The notes below the pieces were generated by a model. It made no database searches, was not told the origin of the DNA, and saw only the letters and a list, made by a program, of their open reading frames with translations. Shown in pieces: positions 13,078 to 20,666 of a stretch of DNA of 64,000 bases (positions are counted from its first letter, which is position 1; each line of letters opens with the position of its first letter). Both the position numbers and the translations under genes were made by a program. The stretch comes from Amycolatopsis bartoniae. GTDB taxonomy: Bacteria > Actinomycetota > Actinomycetes > Mycobacteriales > Pseudonocardiaceae. The stretch spans positions 248,001 to 312,000 of the forward strand of contig NZ_JACHWH010000005.1 of NCBI RefSeq assembly GCF_014191255.1, read 5' to 3'.

Positions 13078-13207
13078 TATAAAGGGAGGGGAAGAGCCGT
13101 TCGAAGGAGACTCCACGTGGCGGGTGAAGACGACATCTCCGGGTGAGCCCCGGACCTGACGGCCCCCGGCAGGCACTGCCGAGGTGGCCATGTCGTCGTC
13201 CCCTTTT
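13078..13207 (+). promoter_or_regulatory. ABC-F leader: -10 box, leader peptide and competing hairpins
   Basis: A TATAAA at 13078-13083 is a good -10 box. Downstream come the nine-codon reading frame at 13117-13146 and a hairpin CGGCAG-GCA-CTGCCG (13167-13181), flanked by GGCC (13161-13164) pairing with GGCC (13186-13189) and followed by CCCTTTTCCC (tttt at 13204-13207). GACGACAT inside the leader ORF (13129-13136) is exactly complementary to ATGTCGTC (13190-13197), giving an alternative fold. This layout resembles ribosome-mediated attenuation of antibiotic-resistance ABC-F genes. The pairings are seen; the mechanism is inferred. Confidence 0.5.
13117..13146 (+). CDS. Nine-codon leader peptide upstream of the ABC-F gene
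   Basis: A GTG at 13117 is preceded at 7 nt by a perfect AAGGAG (13104-13109) and encodes MAGEDDISG before a TGA at 13144-13146. This ribosome site is stronger than that of the ABC-F gene itself, which starts 112 nt later. Leader peptides of this kind act as sensors: a ribosome stalled by an antibiotic changes the downstream RNA fold. The sequence has no known stalling motif that I recognise. It could be fortuitous, but start, spacing and position all fit. Confidence 0.5.
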   Translation: MAGEDDISG

Positions 13208-13258
13208 CCCCCGCCGGGCGCCCGTCTGCCCGTGCCACATCCTGTCGAGGTCTCCGTC

Positions 13259-14872
13259 ATGTCCGACATCCGTATCGTCGTTTCCGGCCTGTCCTTCTCC
13301 TGGCCCGACGACACCCCCGTCTTCGACCGCCTGTCCTGCACCGTTCCCGACGGGCGCACCGGCCTGGTCGCCCCGAACGGCGCCGGGAAGTCCACCCTGC
13401 TCAAGCTCCTCGCCGGCGTGCTGCGGCCCACCGAGGGCAGCGTCACCGTCGACGGCCTGCTCGGGTACCTCCCCCAGGACCTGCCGCTGACCGGCGAGCC
13501 GACCGTCGCCGAGGTCCTCGGGATCGACGCCGTCCTGCGCGCACTGGCCGCCGTCGAGTCCGGGGACGTGGCCGAGGAACACTTCACCACCATCGGCACC
13601 GACTGGGACGTCGAGGAGCGCACGCGCGCCCAGCTCGACCGGCTCGGGCTCGGCGAGCTGGCGCTCGACCGGCGCCTGGGCACCCTCAGCGGCGGCCAGA
13701 TCGTCTCCCTCGGGCTGGCGGCGCAGCTGCTCAAGCGGCCCGACGTGCTGCTGCTCGACGAACCCACCAACAACCTCGACCGCGAAGCGCGGCAGAGGCT
13801 CTACTCGGTGCTCGACGACTGGCACGGCTGCCTGCTGGTGGTCAGCCACGACCGCGAGCTGCTCGACCGCGCCGACCGGATCGCGGAGCTGGACGCCGGG
13901 GAGATCCGCTTCCACGGCGGCAACTTCACCGAGTACGAGCAGGCGGTCCAGGCCGAGCGCGAGGTGGCGGAGAAGAACATCCGCAACGCCGAACAGGAGG
14001 TGAAGCGCGAGAAGCGGGAGATGCAGCAGGCGCGGGAGCGGGCGGCCCGCCGGGCGAGCAACGCCCAGCGCAACCTCGCGAACGCCGGGCTGCCCAAGAT
14101 CGTCGCGGGCGCCATGAAGCGCAACGCGCAGGAGTCGGCGGGCAAGGCCGACGGGACGCACGCGGCGCGGGTCAGCGCCGCCAAGGCCAAGCTCGACCAG
14201 GCCGAGCGGTCGCTGCGCGAGGACCAGAAGCTCAGCCTGGAGCTGCCCCAGACGGCGGTGCCCGCGGGCCGCACGCTGTTCCTCGGCGAGGGCCTGCGCA
14301 AGCGGAACCTGTTCGGCGGCAACGGCATCGACCTCGCCATCCGTGGCCCGGAACGCATCGCGCTCACCGGTCCGAACGGCTCCGGCAAGTCGACGCTGCT
14401 GCGGATCGTCACCGGCGACCTCGAACCCGACGACGGCACGGTGAAGCGGGCCGACGGCCGGATCGCCTACCTGTCGCAGCGCCTGGACCTGCTCGACGAC
14501 GAGCGCTCGGTCGCCGAGAACCTGGCGGCCTTCGCGCCCGCGATGCCGCCGGCGCCGCGGATGAACCTGCTGGCGCGCTTCCTGTTCCGCGGTCCGCGGG
14601 CGCACTTGCCGGTCGGCGTCCTGTCCGGCGGGGAACGGCTGCGCGCCACGCTGGCGTGCGTCCTGTTCGCCGAGCCCGCACCGCAGCTGCTGTTGCTGGA
14701 CGAGCCGACGAACAACCTGGACCTGGTCAGCGCGGGTCAGCTGGAGAGCGCGCTGAACGCGTTCGAGGGCGCGTTCGTGGTCGTCAGCCACGACGAGCGC
14801 TTCCTGGCGGGGATCGGGATCGGCCGCAGGCTCCGGCTCGACGGGGGCGCCCTGCGGGAAACCGGCCGCTGA
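13259..14872 (+). CDS. ABC-F family ATPase (ribosome-associated, probable antibiotic-resistance type)
   Basis: A 537-residue soluble protein with two ABC domains and no membrane segments. The first ABC domain has APNGAGKST (38-46) and LSGGQ; the second has GPNGSGKST and LSGGE; both have LLLDEPTNNLD Walker B/ABC-F signatures. A charged coiled-coil linker (KREKREMQQARERAARR) joins them. ABC-F proteins bind the ribosomal E site and either assist translation or displace macrolides, lincosamides or pleuromutilins. The ATG at 13259 is preferred over the GTG at 13184, since conserved sequence begins there and GAGG lies upstream. The first Walker A begins APNG rather than the usual GPNG. The regulatory leader points to inducible resistance, but the drug cannot be predicted. 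Confidence 0.92.
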   Translation: MSDIRIVVSGLSFSWPDDTPVFDRLSCTVPDGRTGLVAPNGAGKSTLLKLLAGVLRPTEGSVTVDGLLGYLPQDLPLTGEPTVAEVLGIDAVLRALAAVESGDVAEEHFTTIGTDWDVEERTRAQLDRLGLGELALDRRLGTLSGGQIVSLGLAAQLLKRPDVLLLDEPTNNLDREARQRLYSVLDDWHGCLLVVSHDRELLDRADRIAELDAGEIRFHGGNFTEYEQAVQAEREVAEKNIRNAEQEVKREKREMQQARERAARRASNAQRNLANAGLPKIVAGAMKRNAQESAGKADGTHAARVSAAKAKLDQAERSLREDQKLSLELPQTAVPAGRTLFLGEGLRKRNLFGGNGIDLAIRGPERIALTGPNGSGKSTLLRIVTGDLEPDDGTVKRADGRIAYLSQRLDLLDDERSVAENLAAFAPAMPPAPRMNLLARFLFRGPRAHLPVGVLSGGERLRATLACVLFAEPAPQLLLLDEPTNNLDLVSAGQLESALNAFEGAFVVVSHDERFLAGIGIGRRLRLDGGALRETGR

Positions 14873-14880
14873 CGCCATAG

Positions 14881-15162
14881 GCCGAAGCAGCTCTGCTCGC
14901 GCACGGCCTCGCGGCTGCTCGCCGGGACCGACCGGCCCTGCACCAGGAGATGCCGTTCGACCCGGCGTCCACAGTGGAGGATGTACTGGACGACGCCCGG
15001 GCGGACCTCACCGAGCTGGACCGGCTCGGCGCCCTGCTCGCCGAGTACGCCGAGCGCCTCGGCCAGGCGCAGCGCCACGAGGCGTGGGACGCCGACCGCC
15101 GCGCGAAGATCGTCCTCGACAGACTCGGGTTCGTCAGGGTGGGGCATGACCGGCCCCACTGA
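14881..15162 (+). pseudogene. Relic of a second ABC-F ATPase gene
   Basis: An open frame just after the ABC-F gene encodes LTELDRLGALLAEYAERLG and AWDADRRAKIVLDRLGF. This is the segment that follows the first Walker A strand in ABC-F proteins (TVEDVLDD...; AWDADRRA). No Walker A, signature or Walker B motif accompanies it, and the frame ends at 15162. The ATG at 14950 and upstream in-frame residues have no good ribosome site. I read it as a decayed fragment rather than a gene. A short real protein cannot be excluded. Confidence 0.55.
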
Positions 15163-15271
15163 CGGCAGCGACGGCCGCCTGCCCGAGGCGCTGTCGGTGT
15201 ACGACCGCGTCGCGCGGCTGCTGGACGAGGACCTGGGCCTGGAGCCGGGGCCGGGCTGCGGCGGACGCTGA
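15147..15271 (+). pseudogene. Relic of a SARP/AfsR-type regulator (BTAD domain fragment)
   Basis: A 41-codon frame from an ATG at 15147 encodes GRLPEALSVYDRVARLLDED followed by LGLEPGPG. This matches the end of the bacterial transcriptional activation domain of SARP regulators (EAL..Y...R.LL..ELG.EPGP). The DNA-binding part is absent and the frame stops at once. Such a tail cannot function alone, so it is a remnant, fused end-on to the ABC-F relic in another frame. Confidence 0.6.
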
Positions 15272-15325
15272 GACGTCCACAATGGACGGCGAGTTCGTCG
15301 CCGTGCCGTCCGGAGCGACCCGGGC

Positions 15326-15865
15326 CTAAGCCCCGAACCCGCGCAGGAACGTGTCCACCAGGACGTCCGCCGCCTGGGCGTCGGTCAGCTCCGGGAGTTC
15401 CTGGCCGCCCAGGTGGAGGAGCCTGCCGAGCACCGCGCCCGGCCAGCCGGGCGGCAGGTCCGGGCGCAGGAAGCCCTCGGCGGTGGCCCGCCGCAGGAAC
15501 ACCTCCACCTCCTCGACGACCCGGTCGCGCCGTTCCCGCGCGGCCGGGTCCGCCGTCATGCGTTTCAGCTCCACCGGCCACTTGCGGTTCACGCCGATGA
15601 TCCCCTCGACGTACCGGTGCAGCGCCACCGGCACCGGCGCCTCGCGCAGCCGCGCCGCGGCCACCGCCTCCTCGATCGCGTCCAGCCGCGCCTGGTACAC
15701 CGCCGCCAGCAGCTCGTCGCGGCCCGCGAAGCGCCGGTAGACCGTCCGCCGGTCCACGCCCGCCTCGGCCGCGATCGCCGCGATGCTCGTGGCCGGGTCT
15801 TCGGCCAGCATCCGGGCTCCGGTGGTCAGCACGAGCTCGAGGTTCCGCACGGCATCTGCTCTCAC
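15326..15865 (-). CDS. TetR/AcrR family transcriptional regulator
   Basis: A 179-residue regulator. The N-terminal helix-turn-helix is clear (SIAAIAAEAGVDRRTVYRRFAGRDELLAAVY, about residues 27-57), and a ligand-binding helical domain follows. It is divergent from the aldehyde dehydrogenase / aldo-keto reductase pair, so it most likely represses that pair and itself. The GTG at 15865 lies 6 nt after a TAGGTT -10 element, which implies a leaderless transcript. The effector is unknown; an aldehyde or its precursor would suit the neighbours. Confidence 0.9.
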   Translation of the reverse strand: MRADAVRNLELVLTTGARMLAEDPATSIAAIAAEAGVDRRTVYRRFAGRDELLAAVYQARLDAIEEAVAAARLREAPVPVALHRYVEGIIGVNRKWPVELKRMTADPAARERRDRVVEEVEVFLRRATAEGFLRPDLPPGWPGAVLGRLLHLGGQELPELTDAQAADVLVDTFLRGFGA

Positions 15866-15970
15866 CCCTCGAACCTACACCAGCTGTGACGCTCAAGACA
15901 GCTTCCGCCTCATCGCTGTGACAGTTAAGTGCTACATTGGTGAGGCAGAAGCGAAACGAGGAGGACTCCA
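15866..15970. promoter_or_regulatory. Divergent tetR / aldehyde dehydrogenase control region
   Basis: Leftward, TAGGTT (reverse of 15872-15877) is placed for leaderless transcription of the tetR gene. Rightward, TACATT at 15933-15938 is a candidate -10 for the dehydrogenase. Between them lie an inverted repeat AGCTGT-N10-ACAGCT (15882-15903) and a direct repeat GCTGTGAC (15883-15890 and 15915-15922). Both are well placed to block both promoters, so they are the candidate TetR operator. Confidence 0.5.
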
Positions 15971-17425
15971 GTGATCACCTACGACCAGCTCTTCATCGGC
16001 GGCTCGTGGACCACACCGAGCAACACCACCTTGCTGGACATCGTGTCCCCGCACGACCAGTCGGTCCTCGGCCGCGCCGCGCAGGCCCTGCCCGCCGACG
16101 TCGACCGCGCCGTCGCCGCCGCACGCAAGGCGTTCGACGAGGGGCCGTGGCCCCGGACCCCGCCCGCGGAGCGGATCGCGGTCATCCGCCGGCTCACCAC
16201 CCTGCGTGAGCGGCACGCCGACGAGATCGCGGCGCTCATCTCCGCCGAGAACGGCTCCGCCCTCTGGTTCACCAAGGCGGGCCAGCCCGGGCTTTTCCGC
16301 CAGGCCAACGCCTACCTCAAGGCGGCCGAGACCTTCGGCTGGGAGGAGACGCTCACCCCGTCCGACCCGGCCGCGCCGTTCCGGTCGGTCGTGCGCCGCG
16401 AGGCGATCGGCGTCGTGGCCGCCGTCATCCCGTGGAACTCGCCGTTCTCCGCGGCGCTCGCCAAGATCATCCCCGCGCTGCTCGCCGGCAACACCGTCGT
16501 GCTCAAGGTCTCGCCCGAGAACTCGCTCAGCATGAACCTCCTCGCGCGGCTGCTCGAGCAGACCGGCCTGCCCGAGGGCGTGCTCAGCGTGCTGCCCGCC
16601 GACCGCGAGACCAGCGAACACCTCGTGCGGCACCGGGACGTCGACAAGGTCGCGTTCACCGGTTCCACCCGGGCCGGCCGCCGAATCGCGTCGCTGGCCG
16701 GGGCGCAGCTCAAGCGGGTCAGCCTCGAACTGGGCGGCAAGTCCGCGGCCGTGATCCTGCCCGACGCCGACCTCGGGGCGGCGATCCAGGGCCTGAAGTT
16801 CGGCTCGCTGCTGAACAACGGCGAGTCGTGCATCGCGCAGACGCGGATCCTCGCGCCGCGCACCCGGTACGAGGAAGTCGTTGCGGCGCTGAAAGAACTG
16901 GTCGAGTCCCTGGGTGTCGGCGACCCGGCCGACGAGGCCACCTTCATCGGTCCGATGGTCCGGCGCGACCAGCAGCAGCGGGTGCTGGACTACATCCGCG
17001 CCGGCATCGAGGAAGGTGCCCGGCTCGTCACCGGCGGCCCGGAGGTGCCGGCGGGCCTGGAAGGCGGTTTCTACGTCACCCCCACGCTGTTCGCCGACGT
17101 GGACAACTCGATGCGCATCGCCCGGGAGGAGATCTTCGGGCCCGTCCTGGTCGTGATCGCCTACGACGACGAGGACGACGCCGTCCGCATCGCCAACGAC
17201 TCCGAGTACGGGCTGTCCGGCGGCGTGTGGTCGGCCGACGAGGCGCACGCGATGGACGTCGCGCGCCGCCTGCGCACCGGCACCGTCACCGTGAACGGCG
17301 CGCCCATCGGCTTCGACGGCCCGTTCGGCGGTTTCAAGGCCAGCGGCCTCGGCCGCGAGTACGGCGCCACCGGGCTCGGCACCTACGTCGAGTACAAGAC
17401 CGTCACCCTCAAGACGGAGCGATGA
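15971..17425 (+). CDS. NAD(P)-dependent aldehyde dehydrogenase
   Basis: A 484-residue member of the ALDH superfamily, oxidising an aldehyde to its acid. Catalytic Cys287 lies in NNGESCIAQTR and the general base Glu253 in ELGGKS. The cofactor-binding FTGSTRAGRRIA loop and the C-terminal PFGGFKASGLGREYG are intact. The GTG start at 15971 follows a strong GAGGAGGA. Its stop overlaps the start of the aldo-keto reductase (ATGA), so the two form an operon, opposed by the TetR gene. Substrate is not predictable from sequence. Pairing with a carbonyl reductase suggests detoxification or use of an aldehyde. Confidence 0.93.
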   Translation: MITYDQLFIGGSWTTPSNTTLLDIVSPHDQSVLGRAAQALPADVDRAVAAARKAFDEGPWPRTPPAERIAVIRRLTTLRERHADEIAALISAENGSALWFTKAGQPGLFRQANAYLKAAETFGWEETLTPSDPAAPFRSVVRREAIGVVAAVIPWNSPFSAALAKIIPALLAGNTVVLKVSPENSLSMNLLARLLEQTGLPEGVLSVLPADRETSEHLVRHRDVDKVAFTGSTRAGRRIASLAGAQLKRVSLELGGKSAAVILPDADLGAAIQGLKFGSLLNNGESCIAQTRILAPRTRYEEVVAALKELVESLGVGDPADEATFIGPMVRRDQQQRVLDYIRAGIEEGARLVTGGPEVPAGLEGGFYVTPTLFADVDNSMRIAREEIFGPVLVVIAYDDEDDAVRIANDSEYGLSGGVWSADEAHAMDVARRLRTGTVTVNGAPIGFDGPFGGFKASGLGREYGATGLGTYVEYKTVTLKTER

Positions 17426-18651
17426 CCGCCACCGCTGTGTGGATTGATCCCACGGGAGCCGCTCCATCCACTGTGGACAGCGCCGCTTCTGTACTTGCCG
17501 GTCCATTTTTCTTTCTTCATCCTGGCCTCATGTCACTCGACCAGTACTACCTGCTCGGCCGGTCCGGGCTGCGCGTCAGCCGCCTCGCGCTGGGCACCAT
17601 GAACTTCGGCAAGGACGGGTTCCACGCCCCCTACGGCAGGACCGAGGACGAGGCCCGGCCGATCTTCCGCCGCTATGTGGAGGCCGGCGGCAACTTCGTC
17701 GACACCGCCGACTTCTACACCGCCGGGGCGAGTGAGACCATCCTCGGCAGGCTCGTCGCCGAGGCCGGGAACCGCGAACGCCTCGTGCTCACCAGCAAGT
17801 TCACCAACAGCGTCGACCCCGGCGACCCCAACGCCGGCGGCAACGGGCGCAAACACATGATCCGCGCGGCCGAAGCGTCGCTGCGCCGCCTCGGCACCGA
17901 CTACCTCGACCTGTACCTGCTGCACACGTGGGACCGCATCACGCCGGTCGAGGAGGTCCTGCGCACCTTCGACGACCTGACGAGGGCGGGCAAGATCCGC
18001 TACGCCGGCCTGTCCGACGTGCCCGCCTGGTACGCCGCCCGCGCGCAGACACTCGCGGAGGCGCACTCGCTCGTCCCGATGGTCAACCTGCAGCTGCCCT
18101 ACTCCCTCGCCGAACGGACCATCGAGACCGAGCACGTGCCCGCCGGGCAGGCGCTGGGCCTCGGCGTCACGGCGTGGAGCCCGCTCGCCAGCGGCTTCCT
18201 CACGGGCAAGTACCGCAACTCCGGCCAGGGCCTGACGGGTGAAGGGCGGCTCACCGGCGAGGGCGGCGCCGGGTCCGAGTGGACGGACCGGCAGTGGGAG
18301 CTGCTCAAGACGCTGGAAACCGTGGCGGACAAGCTCGGCGTGACGATGGCCCAGGTGGCGCTCAACTGGGTCGCGACACAGCCCGGCATCGCCGCCGCCA
18401 TCGTCGGGGCCAGCAGCGCCGGGCAGCTCGATTCCTCGCTGGCGGCGCTCGACTTCGAGCTGCCCGCGGACCTGCGCGCCGAGCTCGACGCGGCCAGCGC
18501 CGTCCCGCCGGGCAAGCCCTACGTGATGTTCACGCCGCAGTACCAGTCGTGGCTCGTCAATCCCGGCACGCGGACCGGGGACAAGCCCGCCGGCTACCAC
18601 CCGGTGGTGCGCAACTGGGTGCCGGCGCAGGCTCAGGCCGTGCGCAGGTAG
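17422..18651 (+). CDS. Aldo/keto reductase
   Basis: An NAD(P)H-dependent (alpha/beta)8-barrel oxidoreductase. The catalytic tetrad can be seen: Asp and Tyr in DTADFYTAG, Lys in LTSKF, His in LLHTWD. The family core starts at MSLDQYYLLGRSGLRVSRLALG (ATG at 17530). The longer frame from 17422 gives 409 residues and adds 36 residues unlike other family members. The 17422 start makes an ATGA overlap with the upstream gene but has GGAG only 2 nt away. The 17530 start has no Shine-Dalgarno but a T-rich stretch upstream. Either may be right. The 3' end overlaps the convergent tetR gene by 19 bp. Confidence 0.9.
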   Translation: MTATAVWIDPTGAAPSTVDSAASVLAGPFFFLHPGLMSLDQYYLLGRSGLRVSRLALGTMNFGKDGFHAPYGRTEDEARPIFRRYVEAGGNFVDTADFYTAGASETILGRLVAEAGNRERLVLTSKFTNSVDPGDPNAGGNGRKHMIRAAEASLRRLGTDYLDLYLLHTWDRITPVEEVLRTFDDLTRAGKIRYAGLSDVPAWYAARAQTLAEAHSLVPMVNLQLPYSLAERTIETEHVPAGQALGLGVTAWSPLASGFLTGKYRNSGQGLTGEGRLTGEGGAGSEWTDRQWELLKTLETVADKLGVTMAQVALNWVATQPGIAAAIVGASSAGQLDSSLAALDFELPADLRAELDAASAVPPGKPYVMFTPQYQSWLVNPGTRTGDKPAGYHPVVRNWVPAQAQAVRR

Positions 18652-19217
18652 TCGAGGCAGAGGTCCAGCACCGACTCCAGGTGCTCGGCCGACCCGGTGG
18701 ACATCAGCAGCGTCACCCCGCCCTGGATCGCGGCGATCAGCGCGCCCGCGGTGCGGGCGGGGTCGACGTCCCGGGCGAGGTGGCCGTCCGCCCGCATCCG
18801 TTCGAGGCCCGTTTGGAGCTCACGCTGCCACTGTTCGAGCAGCCGCGCGGTGACGGCCTGGGCGGCGGGGCTGTGCCTGCCGATCTCGGTGATCAGCACG
18901 CCGAGGGGGCAGTGCACGCCCTGGCGCCGGTACCGCTCCACCACCGCGTCGCGCCACTGGTGCCACGCCGGCCACGACGTCAGCTCGCCGAGGTAGGGCT
19001 GCTGGTCGGCGAGCACCTGGCCGGCCTCCCACTCGGCGACGGCCAGCAGCAGCTGTTCCCTGCCCTCGGGGAAGTAGTGGAACAGCTGGCTCTTGCCCGT
19101 GCCGCTGCGCCGGCAGATGTCGTCGAGGGTGGTGGCGACCACGCCCCGCTCGCGGATCTCGGCCGACGCCGCCTCGATGATCCGCTGCCGCGTCGCGGCG
19201 CCCTTCTTGGTGAGCAC
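18633..19217 (-). CDS. TetR/AcrR family transcriptional regulator
   Basis: A 194-residue regulator with an N-terminal helix-turn-helix (TTLDDICRRSGTGKSQLFHYFPEGREQLLLAV). Its C-terminal domain resembles the YxaF/LmrA-like group (HCPLGVLITEIGRHSP). The GTG start touches the stop of the esterase gene upstream (TGAGTG), so it is the last gene of the def - esterase - tetR string, possibly continuing the homogentisate operon. It converges on and overlaps the aldo-keto reductase. Its target is not evident. Confidence 0.9.
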   Translation of the reverse strand: MLTKKGAATRQRIIEAASAEIRERGVVATTLDDICRRSGTGKSQLFHYFPEGREQLLLAVAEWEAGQVLADQQPYLGELTSWPAWHQWRDAVVERYRRQGVHCPLGVLITEIGRHSPAAQAVTARLLEQWQRELQTGLERMRADGHLARDVDPARTAGALIAAIQGGVTLLMSTGSAEHLESVLDLCLDYLRTA

Positions 19218-19976
19218 TCAGCAATCGTCCCGGAGCAGGGTCCACACCGCATCGGCGACGACGTGGTGCCCGGCCGCGGTGGGGTGGACGTGGTCGGCGA
19301 GGAACAGGCCCTGGCCCGCCGCGCTGTCGCCGGGCGGCAGGTACTGGCGCAGGTCGAGGAAGCGGCTGCCCTCGTCCGCCGCGGTCTGCGCGATGACCTC
19401 GGCGTACGCGGCCCACGAGGTGTTCCGCGGCTGGGCGGAGTTGCGGTGACCGGCCTGCCACTGCGCCACGACGGCGATCGTGGAGCGCGGAGACGCGGCC
19501 TTGATGCTGTCGACGAGCCGGTGGTACGCCGGCGCCAGCACTGCCGTGGGCGAACGGTCCTGGATGTACTCGTTGGCGCCCAGCTCGACGAGCACGAGGC
19601 TGGGCTGGAGCTGCCCGACGCGCCCGACCGCGGCGGTGGTCTCGGGCCAGCGGCCGCCGGGCAGGAAGTCGCTCACCATGGCGCCGTTGTGCGCCAGCAC
19701 CGTCGTGGTCGTGCGCCACGTCGTCGCGGCCAGCGTGGTGATCCGGGAGGCCCAGCCGTCGGCGGTGGGCGCGTAGACGTCGCCGCCGGGATAGCCGGGC
19801 AGTCCGTAGCCGGTGCTTCCCGAATCACCCAGTACGGCGATCGAGGCGTGGTCGGCGCACCACGCGGGCGCGGCGGTGGCGGAACCCGGCGCGGTGGCGG
19901 CCAGTGCGGCGACCACCGCCGCGAGGATCGCGACCACGGCGGCACGTCTTCCCGTTCCCGGCCTTCGCACGATCAC
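19218..19976 (-). CDS. Secreted SGNH/GDSL-type hydrolase
   Basis: A 252-residue exported esterase/lipase-like protein. An N-terminal signal peptide (RRPGTGRRAAVVAILAAVVA...ATAAPAW) precedes the SGNH blocks: block I with the nucleophile Ser in VLGDSGSTGYG, block III in LGANE and block V Asp-x-x-His in LADHVHPTAAGH. The GTG at 19976 is preferred over a TTG at 20018, which would lie inside the deformylase coding end. It starts 25 nt after def. Substrate unknown; cell-envelope or extracellular ester hydrolysis is typical. Confidence 0.85.
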   Translation of the reverse strand: MIVRRPGTGRRAAVVAILAAVVAALAATAPGSATAAPAWCADHASIAVLGDSGSTGYGLPGYPGGDVYAPTADGWASRITTLAATTWRTTTTVLAHNGAMVSDFLPGGRWPETTAAVGRVGQLQPSLVLVELGANEYIQDRSPTAVLAPAYHRLVDSIKAASPRSTIAVVAQWQAGHRNSAQPRNTSWAAYAEVIAQTAADEGSRFLDLRQYLPPGDSAAGQGLFLADHVHPTAAGHHVVADAVWTLLRDDC

Positions 19977-20001
19977 GTCATCGGGCCCGCCGCGGGCGCC
20001 G

Positions 20002-20604
20002 TTACGCGTTTTCCACAACGGGATAACGAGGTTCGCTCTCCCGCATCTCGGCGAGCAGCTCCTCGCGCCGTTCCTCGGAAAGGTGGTCGAGGTAAAGGCG
20101 GCCGTTGAGATGGTCGGTCTCGTGCTGGAAGCAGCGGGCCAGCAGGTCGCTGCCCTCCAGCGTGATCTCGGTGCCTTCGAGGTCCCGTCCGCGGACCGCG
20201 ACCCGGCGCGCCCGCCGGACTTCGGCCGCCGGCCCGGGCACCGACAGGCAGCCCTCGGCGTGTTCGTCCGGTTCGTCCGCCAGCACCGTCACGACCGGGT
20301 TGACCACGTGACCGGCGTGCCACACCGTGTCCTCCTGGTCCCGGTCGTAGCTCTCCGGGCACAGGTAGACGAAGACGCGCAGCGGAACGCCGATCTGGTT
20401 GGCGGCCAGGCCGACGCCGCGCGCCGTGCGCATGGTGGCGAACATGTCCGCGACCAGCTGGGCCAGCTCGGCGCCGAACTCGGTGACGTCACCACACGGC
20501 GTGTGCAGCACCGGGTTCCCCACCACCGTGATGGGGCGCGACTCCCCCTTCGCGTACTGGGCGGGCAGCTCGCCGCCGGTGCTGACGTCGTAGTGGATGC
20601 GCAT
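20002..20604 (-). CDS. def: Peptide deformylase
   Basis: Removes the formyl group from nascent protein N-termini. The 200-residue protein carries all three family motifs: GVGLAANQIG (63-72), EGCLSVPG (117-124, metal ligand Cys119) and HETDHLNG (metal ligands His161 and His165, catalytic Glu162). Thr in HETDH replaces the common Ile/Leu. The ATG at 20604 has GAGGA upstream. It follows fahA after 62 nt, an unusual neighbourhood for def, suggesting an accessory deformylase paralogue. Actinomycetes often have several. Confidence 0.94.
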   Translation of the reverse strand: MRIHYDVSTGGELPAQYAKGESRPITVVGNPVLHTPCGDVTEFGAELAQLVADMFATMRTARGVGLAANQIGVPLRVFVYLCPESYDRDQEDTVWHAGHVVNPVVTVLADEPDEHAEGCLSVPGPAAEVRRARRVAVRGRDLEGTEITLEGSDLLARCFQHETDHLNGRLYLDHLSEERREELLAEMRESEPRYPVVENA

Positions 20605-20666
20605 TTCGTCCTCGGGCACCGCGACATTCAAGCAGCAGCGTGTCAACGGGGCGTACGCCCGGCCCG

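Noticed and set aside
13184..13258. ABC-F start at GTG 13184
   Set aside because: The extra 25 residues are Pro-rich and unlike the family. The region contains hairpin and T-run elements, and ATG 13259 begins the conserved fold.
20604..20666. Independent def promoter with TTGACA on the reverse strand
   Set aside because: A TTGACA is present, but no TANNNT lies at 16-18 nt. Evidence is too weak to list as a promoter.
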